A program made the position numbers and the translations under genes. From Streptomyces sp. NA02950 (GTDB lineage: Bacteria; Actinomycetota; Actinomycetes; Streptomycetales; Streptomycetaceae): a DNA stretch of 64,000 nucleotides. Below the pieces are notes generated by a model that worked only from the letters and a program-made list of their open reading frames with translations, was not told the origin of the DNA and did no database searches. The stretch covers positions 3,034,501 to 3,098,500 of the forward strand of contig NZ_CP054916.1 in the NCBI RefSeq assembly GCF_013364155.1, given 5' to 3'. Each line of letters opens with the position of its first letter. Positions within the stretch are counted from its first letter, which is position 1. This document shows, in pieces, positions 1 through 7,842 of this stretch.

Positions 1-227
1 ACGCCGCCACCCGCAACCAGCTCACGCTGAGCTGGGGCGTGGAGTCCTTCGTGGTGCCCTACGTCGAGAACACCGACGCGATGGTGGACCTGGTCGACGC
101 CGAGCTGCTGAAGCTGGGCCGCTACTCCGCGGGCGACACCATGATCATCACCGCTGGTTCGCCCCCCGGTGTCCCCGGCACCACCAACATGGTGCGGGTG
201 CACCACCTGGGCGGCGAGAGCCGGTAA
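1..227 (+). CDS. pyk: Pyruvate kinase, C-terminal end (5' truncated by window edge)
   Basis: The open frame enters at base 3 and ends with TAA at 225-227. The 74 residues match the C-terminal domain of bacterial pyruvate kinase, which converts phosphoenolpyruvate and ADP to pyruvate and ATP in glycolysis. The diagnostic stretches are LSWGV, the D-x-M-V-D-L-V helix, GDTMIITAG and the closing GVPGTTNMVRVH. The catalytic barrel lies outside the window. The gene is followed by a hairpin terminator at 248-275, so it is probably the last cistron of its transcript. Identity is close to certain, but which pyk paralogue this is cannot be decided from the tail alone. Confidence 0.95.
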   Translation, partial: AATRNQLTLSWGVESFVVPYVENTDAMVDLVDAELLKLGRYSAGDTMIITAGSPPGVPGTTNMVRVHHLGGESR

Positions 228-247
228 CCCTCCCCCGCGACAGCGAG

Positions 248-275
248 CGGCCGGGCTCCTTTCGGAGTCCGGCCG
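248..275 (+). terminator. Hairpin terminator after pyk
   Basis: A 12-bp stem (CGGCCGGGCTCC pairing with GGAGTCCGGCCG, one G-U pair) with a TTTC loop begins 21 bp after the pyk stop. It has no long U-tract, as is usual for Streptomyces terminators. Confidence 0.7.
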
Positions 276-280
276 TCGCC

Positions 281-762
281 GTTCCCCGGCGGACCTCAGC
301 ACATGCCGGGTGCGCAGGGTGTGGACGTCGTCCGGGCCGAGCACCCGCCGACGGTCGATCAGCAGCAGCCGCAGCATCTTGACGGCCTCCGGACGCCGCC
401 CGGACTCGCCCAGGTTGACGGCGAGGAACTGACGGCTGCGCAGGGTGTCCGGATGGTCCGCGCCGAGCACCCCCAGCTGCCGGGCGTGGATCTCCCGCAG
501 CGGCCGGGCAGCCTCCGCCGGGGCTCCGGCCCCCGCCGAGGCTGTGCGCCAGCCACTGACGGCTGCGCAGCGTCTCCTCGTGGTCCGCGCCCAACAGGGC
601 CCGCTGCTCCTCCAGCAGTGCCCTCAAGCCCTCGGACGCCCCCTGGTACCGCCCGGCCTCGCACAGCGCCACGGCCGCCTCGAACCGGGCGCGGTCGGCG
701 GCGCGGCCGTGGGCGCGGTTGTTGGCCGAGGGCGAGCAGCGCCGCGTTCCGGCTGCCGCGCT
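281..762 (-). pseudogene. Decayed tetratricopeptide-repeat protein fragment with frameshift
   Basis: Two antiparallel-helix TPR units can be read on the minus strand but in different frames. About 540-720 encodes RFEAAVALCEAGRYQGASEG, then the unit ALLGADHEETLRSRQWLA. After a frame change near 515-540, the next frame gives LGVLGADHPDTLRSRQFLA and RRVLGPDDVHTLRTRHVL. The repeated L-G-x-D-H-x-x-T-L-R-S-R motif is typical of actinobacterial TPR/NB-ARC proteins. No start codon with a ribosome site is evident. The second frame has no stop before it runs antisense through the pyk terminator into pyk. It is therefore a truncated, frameshifted relic; a sequencing error could explain the shift but not the missing ends. 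Confidence 0.6.
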
Positions 763-885
763 GGAGCGGCTCACCCGCTGTCCCCCGTTTCCCCCGACGC
801 ACTCCCGAAGCCACGCACTCCCGAGCGACATGGAGCGCGTCCGTTCGGACACTCAAGGTAATCATAGGCCCCGGTGCGCACGAAT

Positions 886-931
886 ACGCCCGTGGGCACC
901 GATGCGCAACGCAGTTGGTGCCCACGGGCGT
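886..931 (-). terminator. Terminator for the DUF6230/DUF6114/secreted-protein locus
   Basis: A perfect 15-bp stem (ACGCCCGTGGGCACC and its complement) with a 16-nt loop lies 54 bp downstream of the minus-strand gene ending at 985. Confidence 0.75.
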
Positions 932-984
932 TCCCTCCCGAAAGAGGGTTTTGCGGCTCCCGAACGGGTCTGTGTGTCGCGGGG

Positions 985-2199
985 TCACTCCCCGGTCTTG
1001 TACAGGTGCATCCCCGGTACCGTCAGGTCGCCGCCGAACTGGCCGGCCTGCTTGACGGTGACCTTGGTGAAGAAGACCTCCGGGAGGTTCAGCGGCGGCG
1101 GGCTCTTCGGGCTGAAGGTGATCGGGATGATCCCCAGCAGGTTGCCCGACAGCTCCTCGGTGTACATCGTCACCGTGCCGTTGCGGATGGTCGAGGTGGA
1201 CCCCTCGCGCGCCGCCACATGCGTGGTGGTGCCGGCGGGTCCGATGACCATCTGGTGCAGGTCCTTGATGTCCACGCCCTTGGCGGTGAACTTGAGGACC
1301 TTCTTGACCTGCCCGCTGTGTGTCTTGACCTCCACGATGCCCTTGTAGTCCAGGCCGTGCAGGCTCAGCAGGCTGCTCTTGAGGGTCCAGGGGTCGTCGG
1401 GCAGCAGGCTGGAGGTCGGTTCGGTCTCGGCGTTCTTGTACGCGTCGGCGTCGAACTCCGGGCAGGGGAAGGACTCCTTGCCGTCCTTGCCACCGGACTC
1501 CGAGGCGGACGGAGAGGGCTTCGGTGTGGCCTTCTCGGCCGCGTCCTTGGTGTCCTCGACCGTCTTCCTCGCCTTGTCCGCGGTGTCCTTGGCCCCGTCG
1601 CCGACCTTGTCCACCGTGTCCTTGACCGGATCGGCGGGCTTCTCGGACGACGGAGACGGGGCGGGCTCGCTGGACTCCGACGGGCTCGGCGAAGCGCTCG
1701 GCTCCGCGGACTCCTCCTTGTCGTCGGGATCGAAGATGTCGTGCAGTTTGTCCCCGACGCCCAGCGGGTCCAGCGGATTCCTGGACTCGGACTCCGAGGG
1801 GCTCGGCGAGGCGCTCGGCTCCTTCGACTCCTCGTCGTCCGCGGAGTCCGAGGACGAGCCGGACGGGGACGGCTTGGGCGTGGACGTGTCCTTCGACGGG
1901 CTCGGCGTGGGGTCCGGCTTCTGGGCCGGGGTGCCGCCGTCCTCCTTGGAGCCGGAGGTGTCCTCGGACCCCTTGGGGTCCTTGGACTCCGCCGAATCCT
2001 TCGAGTCCGCCTTGCCTGCCTTATCTGCCTTATCTGCTTCGTCAGGCTGGGACACACACGGCCCGGCCTTGTATCGGTCCTCGGGCCGGGGGCTCGCCGA
2101 AGCGAGCTGGGGGGTCAGCCCCATGCCCATGAGCACCGCGGTGGGCATGGCGGCCAGTGCTATGGCCTTGCCCGCGGGCACCTGAAGGCGAGTGAGCAT
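985..2199 (-). CDS. Secreted protein with long disordered Ser/Asp/Lys/Pro linker and C-terminal beta-rich domain
   Basis: This is a 404-residue exported protein of unknown function. The start at 2199 is chosen because AGGAAG lies 4 bp upstream and a signal peptide follows directly (Arg, then a hydrophobic core, then an ASA-type cleavage site near residue 35). Longer starts would overlap the DUF6114 gene and add a non-signal leader. Residues about 50-240 are low complexity: DKADKAGKAD-like runs, then many SPSPSES blocks. The last ~150 residues form a compact domain that begins with a conserved-looking SLHGLDYKGIVEVKT segment and contains alternating beta-strand patterns. It is the distal gene of an apparent three-gene unit with the DUF6114 and DUF6230 genes. 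The linker suggests a domain displayed at a distance from the membrane or wall, which is inference. Confidence 0.75.
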   Translation of the reverse strand: MLTRLQVPAGKAIALAAMPTAVLMGMGLTPQLASASPRPEDRYKAGPCVSQPDEADKADKAGKADSKDSAESKDPKGSEDTSGSKEDGGTPAQKPDPTPSPSKDTSTPKPSPSGSSSDSADDEESKEPSASPSPSESESRNPLDPLGVGDKLHDIFDPDDKEESAEPSASPSPSESSEPAPSPSSEKPADPVKDTVDKVGDGAKDTADKARKTVEDTKDAAEKATPKPSPSASESGGKDGKESFPCPEFDADAYKNAETEPTSSLLPDDPWTLKSSLLSLHGLDYKGIVEVKTHSGQVKKVLKFTAKGVDIKDLHQMVIGPAGTTTHVAAREGSTSTIRNGTVTMYTEELSGNLLGIIPITFSPKSPPPLNLPEVFFTKVTVKQAGQFGGDLTVPGMHLYKTGE

Positions 2200-2272
2200 C
2201 GACTTCCTGGGTGCCGCGTGCCGCGGTCCCGTTCTCGCCCGGCGCGCGCTTGCGCCCTCCGGCTGCTCCTGG

Positions 2273-2803
2273 TCACCCCGCACGGTGCCTCCCATTGGTG
2301 GATTCCTGGTCCGGTGCGGTCCCGGCTCCGGCCGGTTCCGGCACGCTGTCACCGTCCTCGTCGTCCTCCGGCGCGGATCCCGGCCCGTTGGCGGGCTGCG
2401 CCGAGGGAGTCTCGCCCGGTGCCCAGGCGACGCTCATCCCGCCGCCGAACAGCGCGAGCAGGAATCCCATCAGGAAGCCGCCGATGTTGGACACGGGCAG
2501 CGACACCAGGCCGAGCAGGATCGAGGCGACTCCGGCGAACACCCGTACGGCGGGCTGGAACCACATGGTCAGGCCCAGGATCACCAACAGCACACCGATG
2601 ATCAGCGACGCGGATCCGGCGGTGGTGGACAGGTTGATGGTGAACCCGCCCGCGCTGAGGCTGTTGTACGGGAAATACATGATCGGCAGCCCGGCCAGCA
2701 GGGTCAGCAGCCCCGCCCAGAACGGGCGCTGCCAGCGCCATGCCCGGAAGGACCTCCGCAGGCGGCCGATACGGTCACGCGCCCCCGGCGACTCGGCACT
2801 CAT
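2273..2803 (-). CDS. DUF6114 family integral membrane protein
   Basis: This 176-residue protein has a short basic N-terminus (RDRIGRLRRSFRAWRWQRPF) and then about four hydrophobic helices across residues 28-145. These include FWAGLLTLLAGLPIMYFPY, LIIGVLLVILGLTMW and GGFLMGFLLALFGGGMSVAW. The last ~30 residues are charged and probably cytoplasmic. It matches the Streptomyces DUF6114 family, whose genes are typically paired with DUF6230 as here. GGGAG precedes the ATG at 2803. It lies 138 bp downstream of the DUF6230 gene and 73 bp upstream of the secreted protein gene, all on one strand. A 7-bp hairpin (GCGATCG around TTG, 2826-2842) in the first gap might attenuate expression. Biochemical role is unknown. 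Confidence 0.85.
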   Translation of the reverse strand: MSAESPGARDRIGRLRRSFRAWRWQRPFWAGLLTLLAGLPIMYFPYNSLSAGGFTINLSTTAGSASLIIGVLLVILGLTMWFQPAVRVFAGVASILLGLVSLPVSNIGGFLMGFLLALFGGGMSVAWAPGETPSAQPANGPGSAPEDDEDGDSVPEPAGAGTAPDQESTNGRHRAG

Positions 2804-2941
2804 TGAAAACAGCTCCCTGGGGCTGGCGATCGTTGCGATCGCGGTGTGCTACAGCGGTACTCGTTGCGCGGCGCCTCCGCGCTGCTGGGCGATGCCGGGT
2901 GAGGGGCAGCGCCGCGGCCCCCCACCCTCCAGCTCAGCGCG

Positions 2942-3559
2942 TCAGAAGCACTCGTTCTTGCCCTTGCTGACCTTCATCGAAAGGCCGGAGAGCTTGAACG
3001 TGCCCGCGCTGGTCGCCCAGGCGGTCTGCTTCACATCGGTGAGCGTGGCCGAGTCGGCCTCCTGGGCAAAGGAACCAGGAAGGGCCTTGTCGCCCTTCTT
3101 GATGCCCGGGCCCTTGGTCGAATCGCCCGCCGCGACACCGATGTTGATCCCGCGGAACGTCGCATCCGCGTCCAGCTGGTCCAGGTCGATGAAGAGGTTC
3201 TTCGCCTCGACCTGCTTGCCGCCGTTGCCGGCCTGCAGCTTCAGCGACACATCGCCGAAGACCGGGACCGGGATCACGACGGACTGGCACAGCCCCTTGA
3301 TCTTGGCGTTCTTGAACGCCGAGACCGCGACCGGGATGTTCTTCCCGCCGTGCTGTGTGTCAAGGGCGCCGTACTGGACGAAGCCCTTACCGTCGAGCCG
3401 GTCGGCCGTGACCTTGAACTGCTGGCCGGACACGTTGAACGAAGCCGCGAGCGCACCCTGGGACAGGGCGACGCCGATCGCGGCCGTGGCCGCAACGCTC
3501 GGCACCATGACAACGGCGAACCGCTTCCATCTGGTCCCGCCACGAGCCAGAGACTCCAT
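2942..3559 (-). CDS. DUF6230 family membrane-anchored extracytoplasmic protein
   Basis: This protein has 205 residues. The ATG at 3559 is preferred over the upstream ATG at 3601 because AAGGAGG sits 7 bp before it. A basic leader (RGGTRWKRF) and one hydrophobic segment (VVMVPSVAATAAIGVALSQGAL) serve as signal or anchor. The remaining ~170 residues form a beta-rich soluble domain (SGQQFKVTADRLDGKGFVQY, then GLSMKVSKGKNECF at the end) with two cysteines that could form a disulfide. It matches DUF6230. It opens the envelope locus with DUF6114 and the secreted linker protein. Palindromes at 3921 and 4052 lie far upstream. Molecular function is unknown; an enzymatic label sometimes attached to this family has no visible catalytic motif here. 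Confidence 0.85.
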   Translation of the reverse strand: MESLARGGTRWKRFAVVMVPSVAATAAIGVALSQGALAASFNVSGQQFKVTADRLDGKGFVQYGALDTQHGGKNIPVAVSAFKNAKIKGLCQSVVIPVPVFGDVSLKLQAGNGGKQVEAKNLFIDLDQLDADATFRGINIGVAAGDSTKGPGIKKGDKALPGSFAQEADSATLTDVKQTAWATSAGTFKLSGLSMKVSKGKNECF

Positions 3560-3920
3560 GACTTTCCTCCTTCTCGGACGTACATCTCCGGCCGGGGCCA
3601 TGGCCCCGGACCTGGGATGGGAGAAGTGCTACGTCCTCGGGAAGGAGAGCGCCCACGTCTCACAGGCGCTTACCGCACCCGCAAAAAACACCGGCGATCA
3701 CCCCCGAGCGACAACCACTGGCCACGCTTCTCGCGCAACCTCCTGGACAGGCCCTGCCTGTTGGGGCAGAGACCCCCCTGTCCAAGGCCGGCGCCACTGC
3801 CGCCGACCTACTCGGTGGGGACCCAACCGCGCCGACGCACCGACCGGATGCCGGGCTGCCGGGGGGATGGACCGAGCTTGGCCGATCGTGGTCCATTCGC
3901 GGCCGAGGCACAAGGGGTTC

Positions 3921-3936
3921 GTTACTAGCGAGTAAC
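3921..3936. promoter_or_regulatory. Palindromic operator candidate upstream of the DUF6230 locus
   Basis: GTTACTAGCGAGTAAC has perfect 6-bp arms around AGCG, 362 bp upstream of the DUF6230 start. The form is typical of a TetR- or MarR-class dimer site. The regulator is unknown. Confidence 0.45.
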
Positions 3937-4051
3937 GGCCGGATAACCGTCGTGCGGCCTCCTGGTCGCGGCCGGGTACGCAGGGTCGTCGCCAAGTGAC
4001 CGGAAAGAGAGGGAGATTTACTCCAAGACCGGACAAACCGCGGGGGTGTAT

Positions 4052-4064
4052 TTACTGGCAGTAA
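4052..4064. promoter_or_regulatory. Second TTACT/AGTAA palindrome
   Basis: TTACTGGCAGTAA has the same half-sites as the 3921 palindrome but a 3-bp centre. It abuts the terminator stem at 4064, so it may be either a second operator or part of the terminator flank. Confidence 0.35.
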
Positions 4065-4107
4065 CAGCGACCGCGATTACCAAGTTTTGGTAAAGAGCGG
4101 TCGCTGT
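4064..4107 (-). terminator. Two-tier hairpin terminator after the thioredoxin-TPR gene
   Basis: The outer stem is 11 bp (ACAGCGACCGC with GCGGTCGCTGT) and the inner stem is 7 bp (TTACCAA with TTGGTAA, loop GTT). It lies 21 bp past the minus-strand stop at 4128 and could also block transcription from the other side. Confidence 0.75.
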
Positions 4108-4127
4108 CTTGTTTGAGGAGTCCGAGG

Positions 4128-5099
4128 TCAGAACAGCACGCGCGCCAACGCACTACGCGCAGTGACCACTCGGGGGTCCTCACCGCCGATCACATCGAAG
4201 AGACCGAGGAGATGAACCCGCGCCTTCTCCCGGTCCTCACCCACCGTGCGCCGAACCGCCTCCACCAAGCGCCCGAAGGCGTCCTCCACATGACCGCCCA
4301 CCAGATCGAGATCGGCCGCGGCGATCTGGGCGGAGACATCCGCGGGACTGTCCGCGGCCGTCTTGCGCACCTGCTGTGCGTCCACCCCTTGAACCCGCTC
4401 CAGCAACTCCGCCTGCGCCAGACCCAGCTTGGCCTCGCTGTTGGCGGGGTCGTCCGAGAGCACATTGCGGTACGCCTGGACGGCACCGCCCAGATCCCCC
4501 GCGTCCAGCGCCTCATGGGCCGCGGCGAGCGCGGCGTCATGCGGCGAAACGGGCGCTTCCGGGACGGCCTGCTCGGCCTCCCCGTCCCCGGCGCCGTCTT
4601 CAACAGGTGTACCCACGATGCCGAACTGCTGCTCCGCGGCCTGGATCAGCTGGTCCAGCACCTGGCGGATCTGCGCCTCCGGCGCGGCACCCTGGAAGAG
4701 CGGCACCGGCTGGCCCGCGATCACCGCGAAGACCGCGGGGATGCCCTGGACGCCGAACTGCTGGAAGAGCATCTGGTTGGCATCGACATCGATCTTCGCC
4801 AGGACGAACCGTCCCGCGTACTCCCCGGCCAGCCGCTCCAGGATCGGACCGAGCTGCTTGCACGGCTCGCACCATTCGGCCCAGAAGTCGATGACGACCG
4901 GCACCTCGGAGGAGCGCTGGAGGACGTCCTGCTGAAAACCCGCCTCGTCGACATCGAAGACCAGACGGGCGGGCGCGGCCGCGCCGCCGGTGCGGGCCGC
5001 CTCGGCCCGCGCCTTCTCCGCCTTCTGCTTCGCTTCTCCGGCCGCCTTCACCGCGGCGAGGTCGACCACTCCACTCATGGACATGTTCCGTGGCTGCAT
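4128..5099 (-). CDS. Thioredoxin-TPR co-chaperone/holdase (CnoX/YbbN type)
   Basis: The 323-residue cytoplasmic protein has a charged N-terminal helix (residues 15-40), a thioredoxin domain (about 46-155) and a C-terminal TPR-like helical region (about 185-315: LAAAHEALDAGDLGGAVQAY, ANSEAKLGLAQAELL). The active-site motif is W-C77-E-P-C80, so redox activity is likely retained; the cis-proline loop GIPAVFAV is present. The CnoX/YbbN family protects proteins from oxidative aggregation and hands clients to GroEL or DnaK. GGGAGG precedes the ATG at 5099. The gene is divergent from a TetR gene, with a strong palindrome between them that could control both. It ends at a two-tier terminator. Confidence 0.88.
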   Translation of the reverse strand: MQPRNMSMSGVVDLAAVKAAGEAKQKAEKARAEAARTGGAAAPARLVFDVDEAGFQQDVLQRSSEVPVVIDFWAEWCEPCKQLGPILERLAGEYAGRFVLAKIDVDANQMLFQQFGVQGIPAVFAVIAGQPVPLFQGAAPEAQIRQVLDQLIQAAEQQFGIVGTPVEDGAGDGEAEQAVPEAPVSPHDAALAAAHEALDAGDLGGAVQAYRNVLSDDPANSEAKLGLAQAELLERVQGVDAQQVRKTAADSPADVSAQIAAADLDLVGGHVEDAFGRLVEAVRRTVGEDREKARVHLLGLFDVIGGEDPRVVTARSALARVLF

Positions 5100-5199
5100 G
5101 GTCCTATCCTCCCCTCTTCACGCGGTGAATGGAAAAGCGCGTCAACCGGCCCCCCGGCCGGCCCGCCGGCTCCCCAACCGGCGCTCATGGTCATCGCTC

Positions 5200-5222
5200 T
5201 TACGCTACGAGCCGTAGCGTAA
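5200..5222. promoter_or_regulatory. TetR-type operator in the thioredoxin/tetR divergent region
   Basis: Perfect 10-bp arms TTACGCTACG and CGTAGCGTAA flank AGC. The site is 101 bp upstream of the thioredoxin-TPR start and 109 bp upstream of the TetR start. It probably mediates autoregulation by the adjacent TetR protein and perhaps control of the divergent gene. Confidence 0.75.
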
Positions 5223-5330
5223 TCGGCCGGGGGCGCCCGCGTCACCCCCGCCCCCCTCTCTCCCGCCGCCGATCTCTGGTGATCTCTCTCACCAGGCCTT
5301 CCGCCGCCACCAGTGGGTATGGTCGCGGAC

Positions 5331-6014
5331 ATGAGCACGCCCGCACGCCGCACCGGGCGCCCCCGCAGCGCCGAGGCCGACCGCGCGATCCTCGGCGCCA
5401 CCCGTGCCGCGCTGGTCGAGCTCGGCTGGGGGAAGCTGACGATGGGCGATGTGGCGGCGCGCGCCGGGGTGGCCAAGACCACCCTCTACCGCCGCTGGGC
5501 GGGTAAGAACGAACTGGTCGTGGACGCGGTGGCGGCGGTCTTCGACGAACATCTGGAGGCGGCCGACCACGGCAGTCTGCGGGCCGACATCGAGGAGGTG
5601 GTGGTGCGGTTCGCCACCCTGCTGGAGCGCCCCGAGACCAAGACGGCGCTGATGGCCGTGGTCTCCGAAGCCACCCATGACGAGGCGCTGGGGGCCCGGG
5701 TGCGCTCGGCCATCGTGGACCGGCAGAAGCGGCTGGTGCTGGTGGGCCGGGAGCGGGCCCAGCTGCGCGGTGAACTGCCGCGCGAGGAGGACCCGGCCGC
5801 GGCGGCCCGCAACGCGGACCTGATCTTCGACGTGATCGCGGGCTCGGTGGTGCACCGGCTGCTGGTCAGCGCCGAGCCGGTGGACCGGGAGTGGGCCCGG
5901 TACTTCGCCACCCTGCTGCTGCACGGACTGGCGGCGGCGAGCTCCGGCGCGGGGACCGCCCCGACGCCGGAACCCGCCCGGGGGCACGATCAGAAGCCGG
6001 CCGGCTCCGTGTAG
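5331..6014 (+). CDS. TetR family transcriptional regulator
   Basis: The protein has 227 residues. The N-terminal helix-turn-helix spans about residues 12-58 (AILGATRAALVELGWGKLTM, then GDVAARAGVAKTTLYRRWAG, then KNELV), the classic TetR fold including the TLYRRW recognition helix. The C-terminal domain (60-200) is the ligand and dimer domain; the final ~25 residues are Ala/Pro-rich tail. The ATG at 5331 was chosen; in-frame GTG 5313 and ATG 5319 are alternatives and none has a good ribosome site, so the transcript may be leaderless. A perfect palindrome at 5200-5222 is the likely autoregulatory site. Its 3' end overlaps the convergent icmA gene by 25 bp. The ligand is unknown. Confidence 0.9.
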   Translation: MSTPARRTGRPRSAEADRAILGATRAALVELGWGKLTMGDVAARAGVAKTTLYRRWAGKNELVVDAVAAVFDEHLEAADHGSLRADIEEVVVRFATLLERPETKTALMAVVSEATHDEALGARVRSAIVDRQKRLVLVGRERAQLRGELPREEDPAAAARNADLIFDVIAGSVVHRLLVSAEPVDREWARYFATLLLHGLAAASSGAGTAPTPEPARGHDQKPAGSV

Positions 6015-7690
6015 ATCCCCCACTCGTCGCGGAGCGCGTCACAGATCTCCCCGAGGGTGGCCTCGGCCCGCACCGCCGCCATCATCGGCTCGATCATGTT
6101 GCCGCCGTCCCGGGCGGCGGCCAGCATCGCCTTGAGCCCCGCGGCGACCTTGGTCTCGTCGCGCCCGCCCTTGCGGCCGCCCAGCACCCGCACCTGCTCG
6201 CGCTCGACCTCATGGCTGACCCGCAGGATCTCCAGATCGCCGGTGACCGAGCCGTGGTGGCAGTTGACGCCGACGACCCTCTTGTCGCCCTTCTCCAGCG
6301 ACCGCTGGTACTGGAAGGCGGACTCGGCGATCTCACCGGTGAACCAGCCGTCCTCGATCCCGCGCAGGATGCCCGAGGTGATCGGCCCGATCGGATGCTG
6401 TCCGTCCGGCACCGCCCGGCGGCCGCGCTCCTTGATCTGCTCGAAGATCTTCTCGGCGTCGGCCTCGATCCGGTCGGTCAGCGCCTCCACGTACCAGGAA
6501 CCGCCCAGCGGATCGGCGACATTGAGGATGCCGGTCTCCTCCATCAGCACCTGCTGGGTGCGCAGCGCGATCTCGGCGGCCTGCTGGCTGGGCAGCGCGA
6601 GGGTCTCGTCCAGCGCGTTGGTGTGCAGCGAGTTGGTGCCGCCGAGCACCGCGGACAGGGCCTCCACGGCGGTGCGGACCACGTTGTTGTACGGCTGCTG
6701 CGCGGTCAGCGAGACCCCGGCGGTCTGGGTGTGGAACCGCAGCCACTGCGCCTTCTCCGACGTCGCCCCGTACACATCGCGCATCCAGCGGGCCCAGATG
6801 CGGCGGGCGGCGCGGAACTTGGCGATCTCTTCGAAGAAGTCGATGTGCGCGTCGAAGAAGAAGGAGAGACCGGGGGCGAAGACATTGACATCGAGCCCGC
6901 GGGAGAGCCCCAGTTCCACGTAGCCGAAGCCGTCGGCGAGGGTGTACGCCAGCTCCTGCGCGGCCGTGGCCCCGGCCTCGCGGATGTGGTAGCCGGAGAC
7001 GGAGAGCGGCTTGTAGTCGGGGATGCCGTGGGCGCAGTACTCCATCAGATCGCCGATCAGGCGCAGATGGGGCTCGGGCGGGAAGAGCCACTCCTTCTGG
7101 GCGATGTACTCCTTGAAGATGTCGGTCTGGAGCGTGCCGTTGAGCCGCGAGGTGTCCACGCCCTGGCGCTCGGCGGCCACCAGGTACATACAGAAGACCG
7201 GTACGGCCGGGCCACTGATCGTCATCGAGGTGGTGACGTCGCCGAGCGGGATGTCCTTGAAGAGGATCTCCATGTCGGCCGCGGAGTCGATGGCGACCCC
7301 GCAGTGGCCCACCTCCCCGAGCGAGCGCGGATCGTCGGAGTCGCGGCCCATCAGGGTCGGCATGTCGAAGGCGACCGACAGCCCGCCGCCGCCCGCCTCC
7401 AGGATCATCTTGTAGCGCTCATTGGTCTGCTCGGCGTTGCCGAACCCGGCGAACTGGCGGATGGTCCACGCCCGGCCGCGGTAGCCGGTGGGATACAGAC
7501 CACGGGTGTACGGGAACTCCCCGGGCCAGCCGATCCGCTCGAACCCCTCCACGGTGTCCCCCGGAGCGGGTCCGTAGACCGGCTCGACGGGGTCCCCCGA
7601 GAGCGTGCTGAAGTCGGCATCGCGCTTGCGTGCCGCGTCGTACCGAGCCTGCCAGCGACGGCGGCCTGCCTCAATGCCTTCGGCGTCCAT
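5990..7690 (-). CDS. icmA: Isobutyryl-CoA mutase large subunit
   Basis: The 566-residue subunit of the adenosylcobalamin-dependent mutase interconverts isobutyryl-CoA and n-butyryl-CoA. The length equals that known for IcmA and lacks the C-terminal B12 domain of methylmalonyl-CoA mutase large subunits. Specificity residues agree: Phe80 in TIRQF80AGFG and Gln198 in Q188[10 protein letters not shown]198, where methylmalonyl-CoA mutases carry Tyr and Arg. The barrel core has [17 protein letters not shown] and the long [20 protein letters not shown] motif. The small B12-binding subunit IcmB is not in the window. A palindrome ends 10 bp upstream of the ATG. Role: valine and butyrate carbon exchange and supply of polyketide precursors. 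Confidence 0.95.
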   Translation of the reverse strand: MDAEGIEAGRRRWQARYDAARKRDADFSTLSGDPVEPVYGPAPGDTVEGFERIGWPGEFPYTRGLYPTGYRGRAWTIRQFAGFGNAEQTNERYKMILEAGGGGLSVAFDMPTLMGRDSDDPRSLGEVGHCGVAIDSAADMEILFKDIPLGDVTTSMTISGPAVPVFCMYLVAAERQGVDTSRLNGTLQTDIFKEYIAQKEWLFPPEPHLRLIGDLMEYCAHGIPDYKPLSVSGYHIREAGATAAQELAYTLADGFGYVELGLSRGLDVNVFAPGLSFFFDAHIDFFEEIAKFRAARRIWARWMRDVYGATSEKAQWLRFHTQTAGVSLTAQQPYNNVVRTAVEALSAVLGGTNSLHTNALDETLALPSQQAAEIALRTQQVLMEETGILNVADPLGGSWYVEALTDRIEADAEKIFEQIKERGRRAVPDGQHPIGPITSGILRGIEDGWFTGEIAESAFQYQRSLEKGDKRVVGVNCHHGSVTGDLEILRVSHEVEREQVRVLGGRKGGRDETKVAAGLKAMLAAARDGGNMIEPMMAAVRAEATLGEICDALRDEWGIYTEPAGF

Positions 7691-7699
7691 GGCTCAAAT

Positions 7700-7719
7700 T
7701 TACTAGGACGTCCAAGTAA
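7700..7719. promoter_or_regulatory. Palindromic operator candidate directly upstream of icmA
   Basis: TTACTAGGACGTCCAAGTAA is a 20-bp palindrome with a single mismatched pair, centred on GGACGTCC. It lies 10-29 bp before the icmA ATG, where bound repressor would block initiation. The regulator is not identified. Confidence 0.6.
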
Positions 7720-7842
7720 TTCTCAACGGCTGACCGCCCCGGACAGGCCGATCGAGTGGTCTGCCGGACCGTCCTCGCAGGTCAGCGGTCCGGCACAGAA
7801 ATCTGGGCGAGAGTGGCGCGGAGCGCCGTCAGAGCCCGGGCC

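Larger units (their letters stand above)
3560..4127. other. 568-bp intergenic region between DUF6230 and thioredoxin genes
   Basis: This stretch holds the 5' region of the DUF6230 unit. It contains a perfect GTTACT/AGTAAC palindrome (3921-3936), a related TTACT/AGTAA palindrome (4052-4064) and a strong hairpin (4064-4107). The open frames on the minus strand (3660-4036) lack coding bias, known motifs and a good ribosome site. About 3600-3900 shows no recognisable RNA motif; it was compared mentally with c-di-AMP riboswitch features and did not fit. Confidence 0.6.

Noticed and set aside
3560..3900. c-di-AMP (ydaO-type) or other riboswitch upstream of DUF6230
   Set aside because: The conserved core motifs and pairing could not be matched by eye. 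A covariance-model scan would be decisive.
3660..4036. Small minus-strand genes in the DUF6230 upstream gap
   Set aside because: No ribosome site, poor third-position bias and overlap with palindromes.
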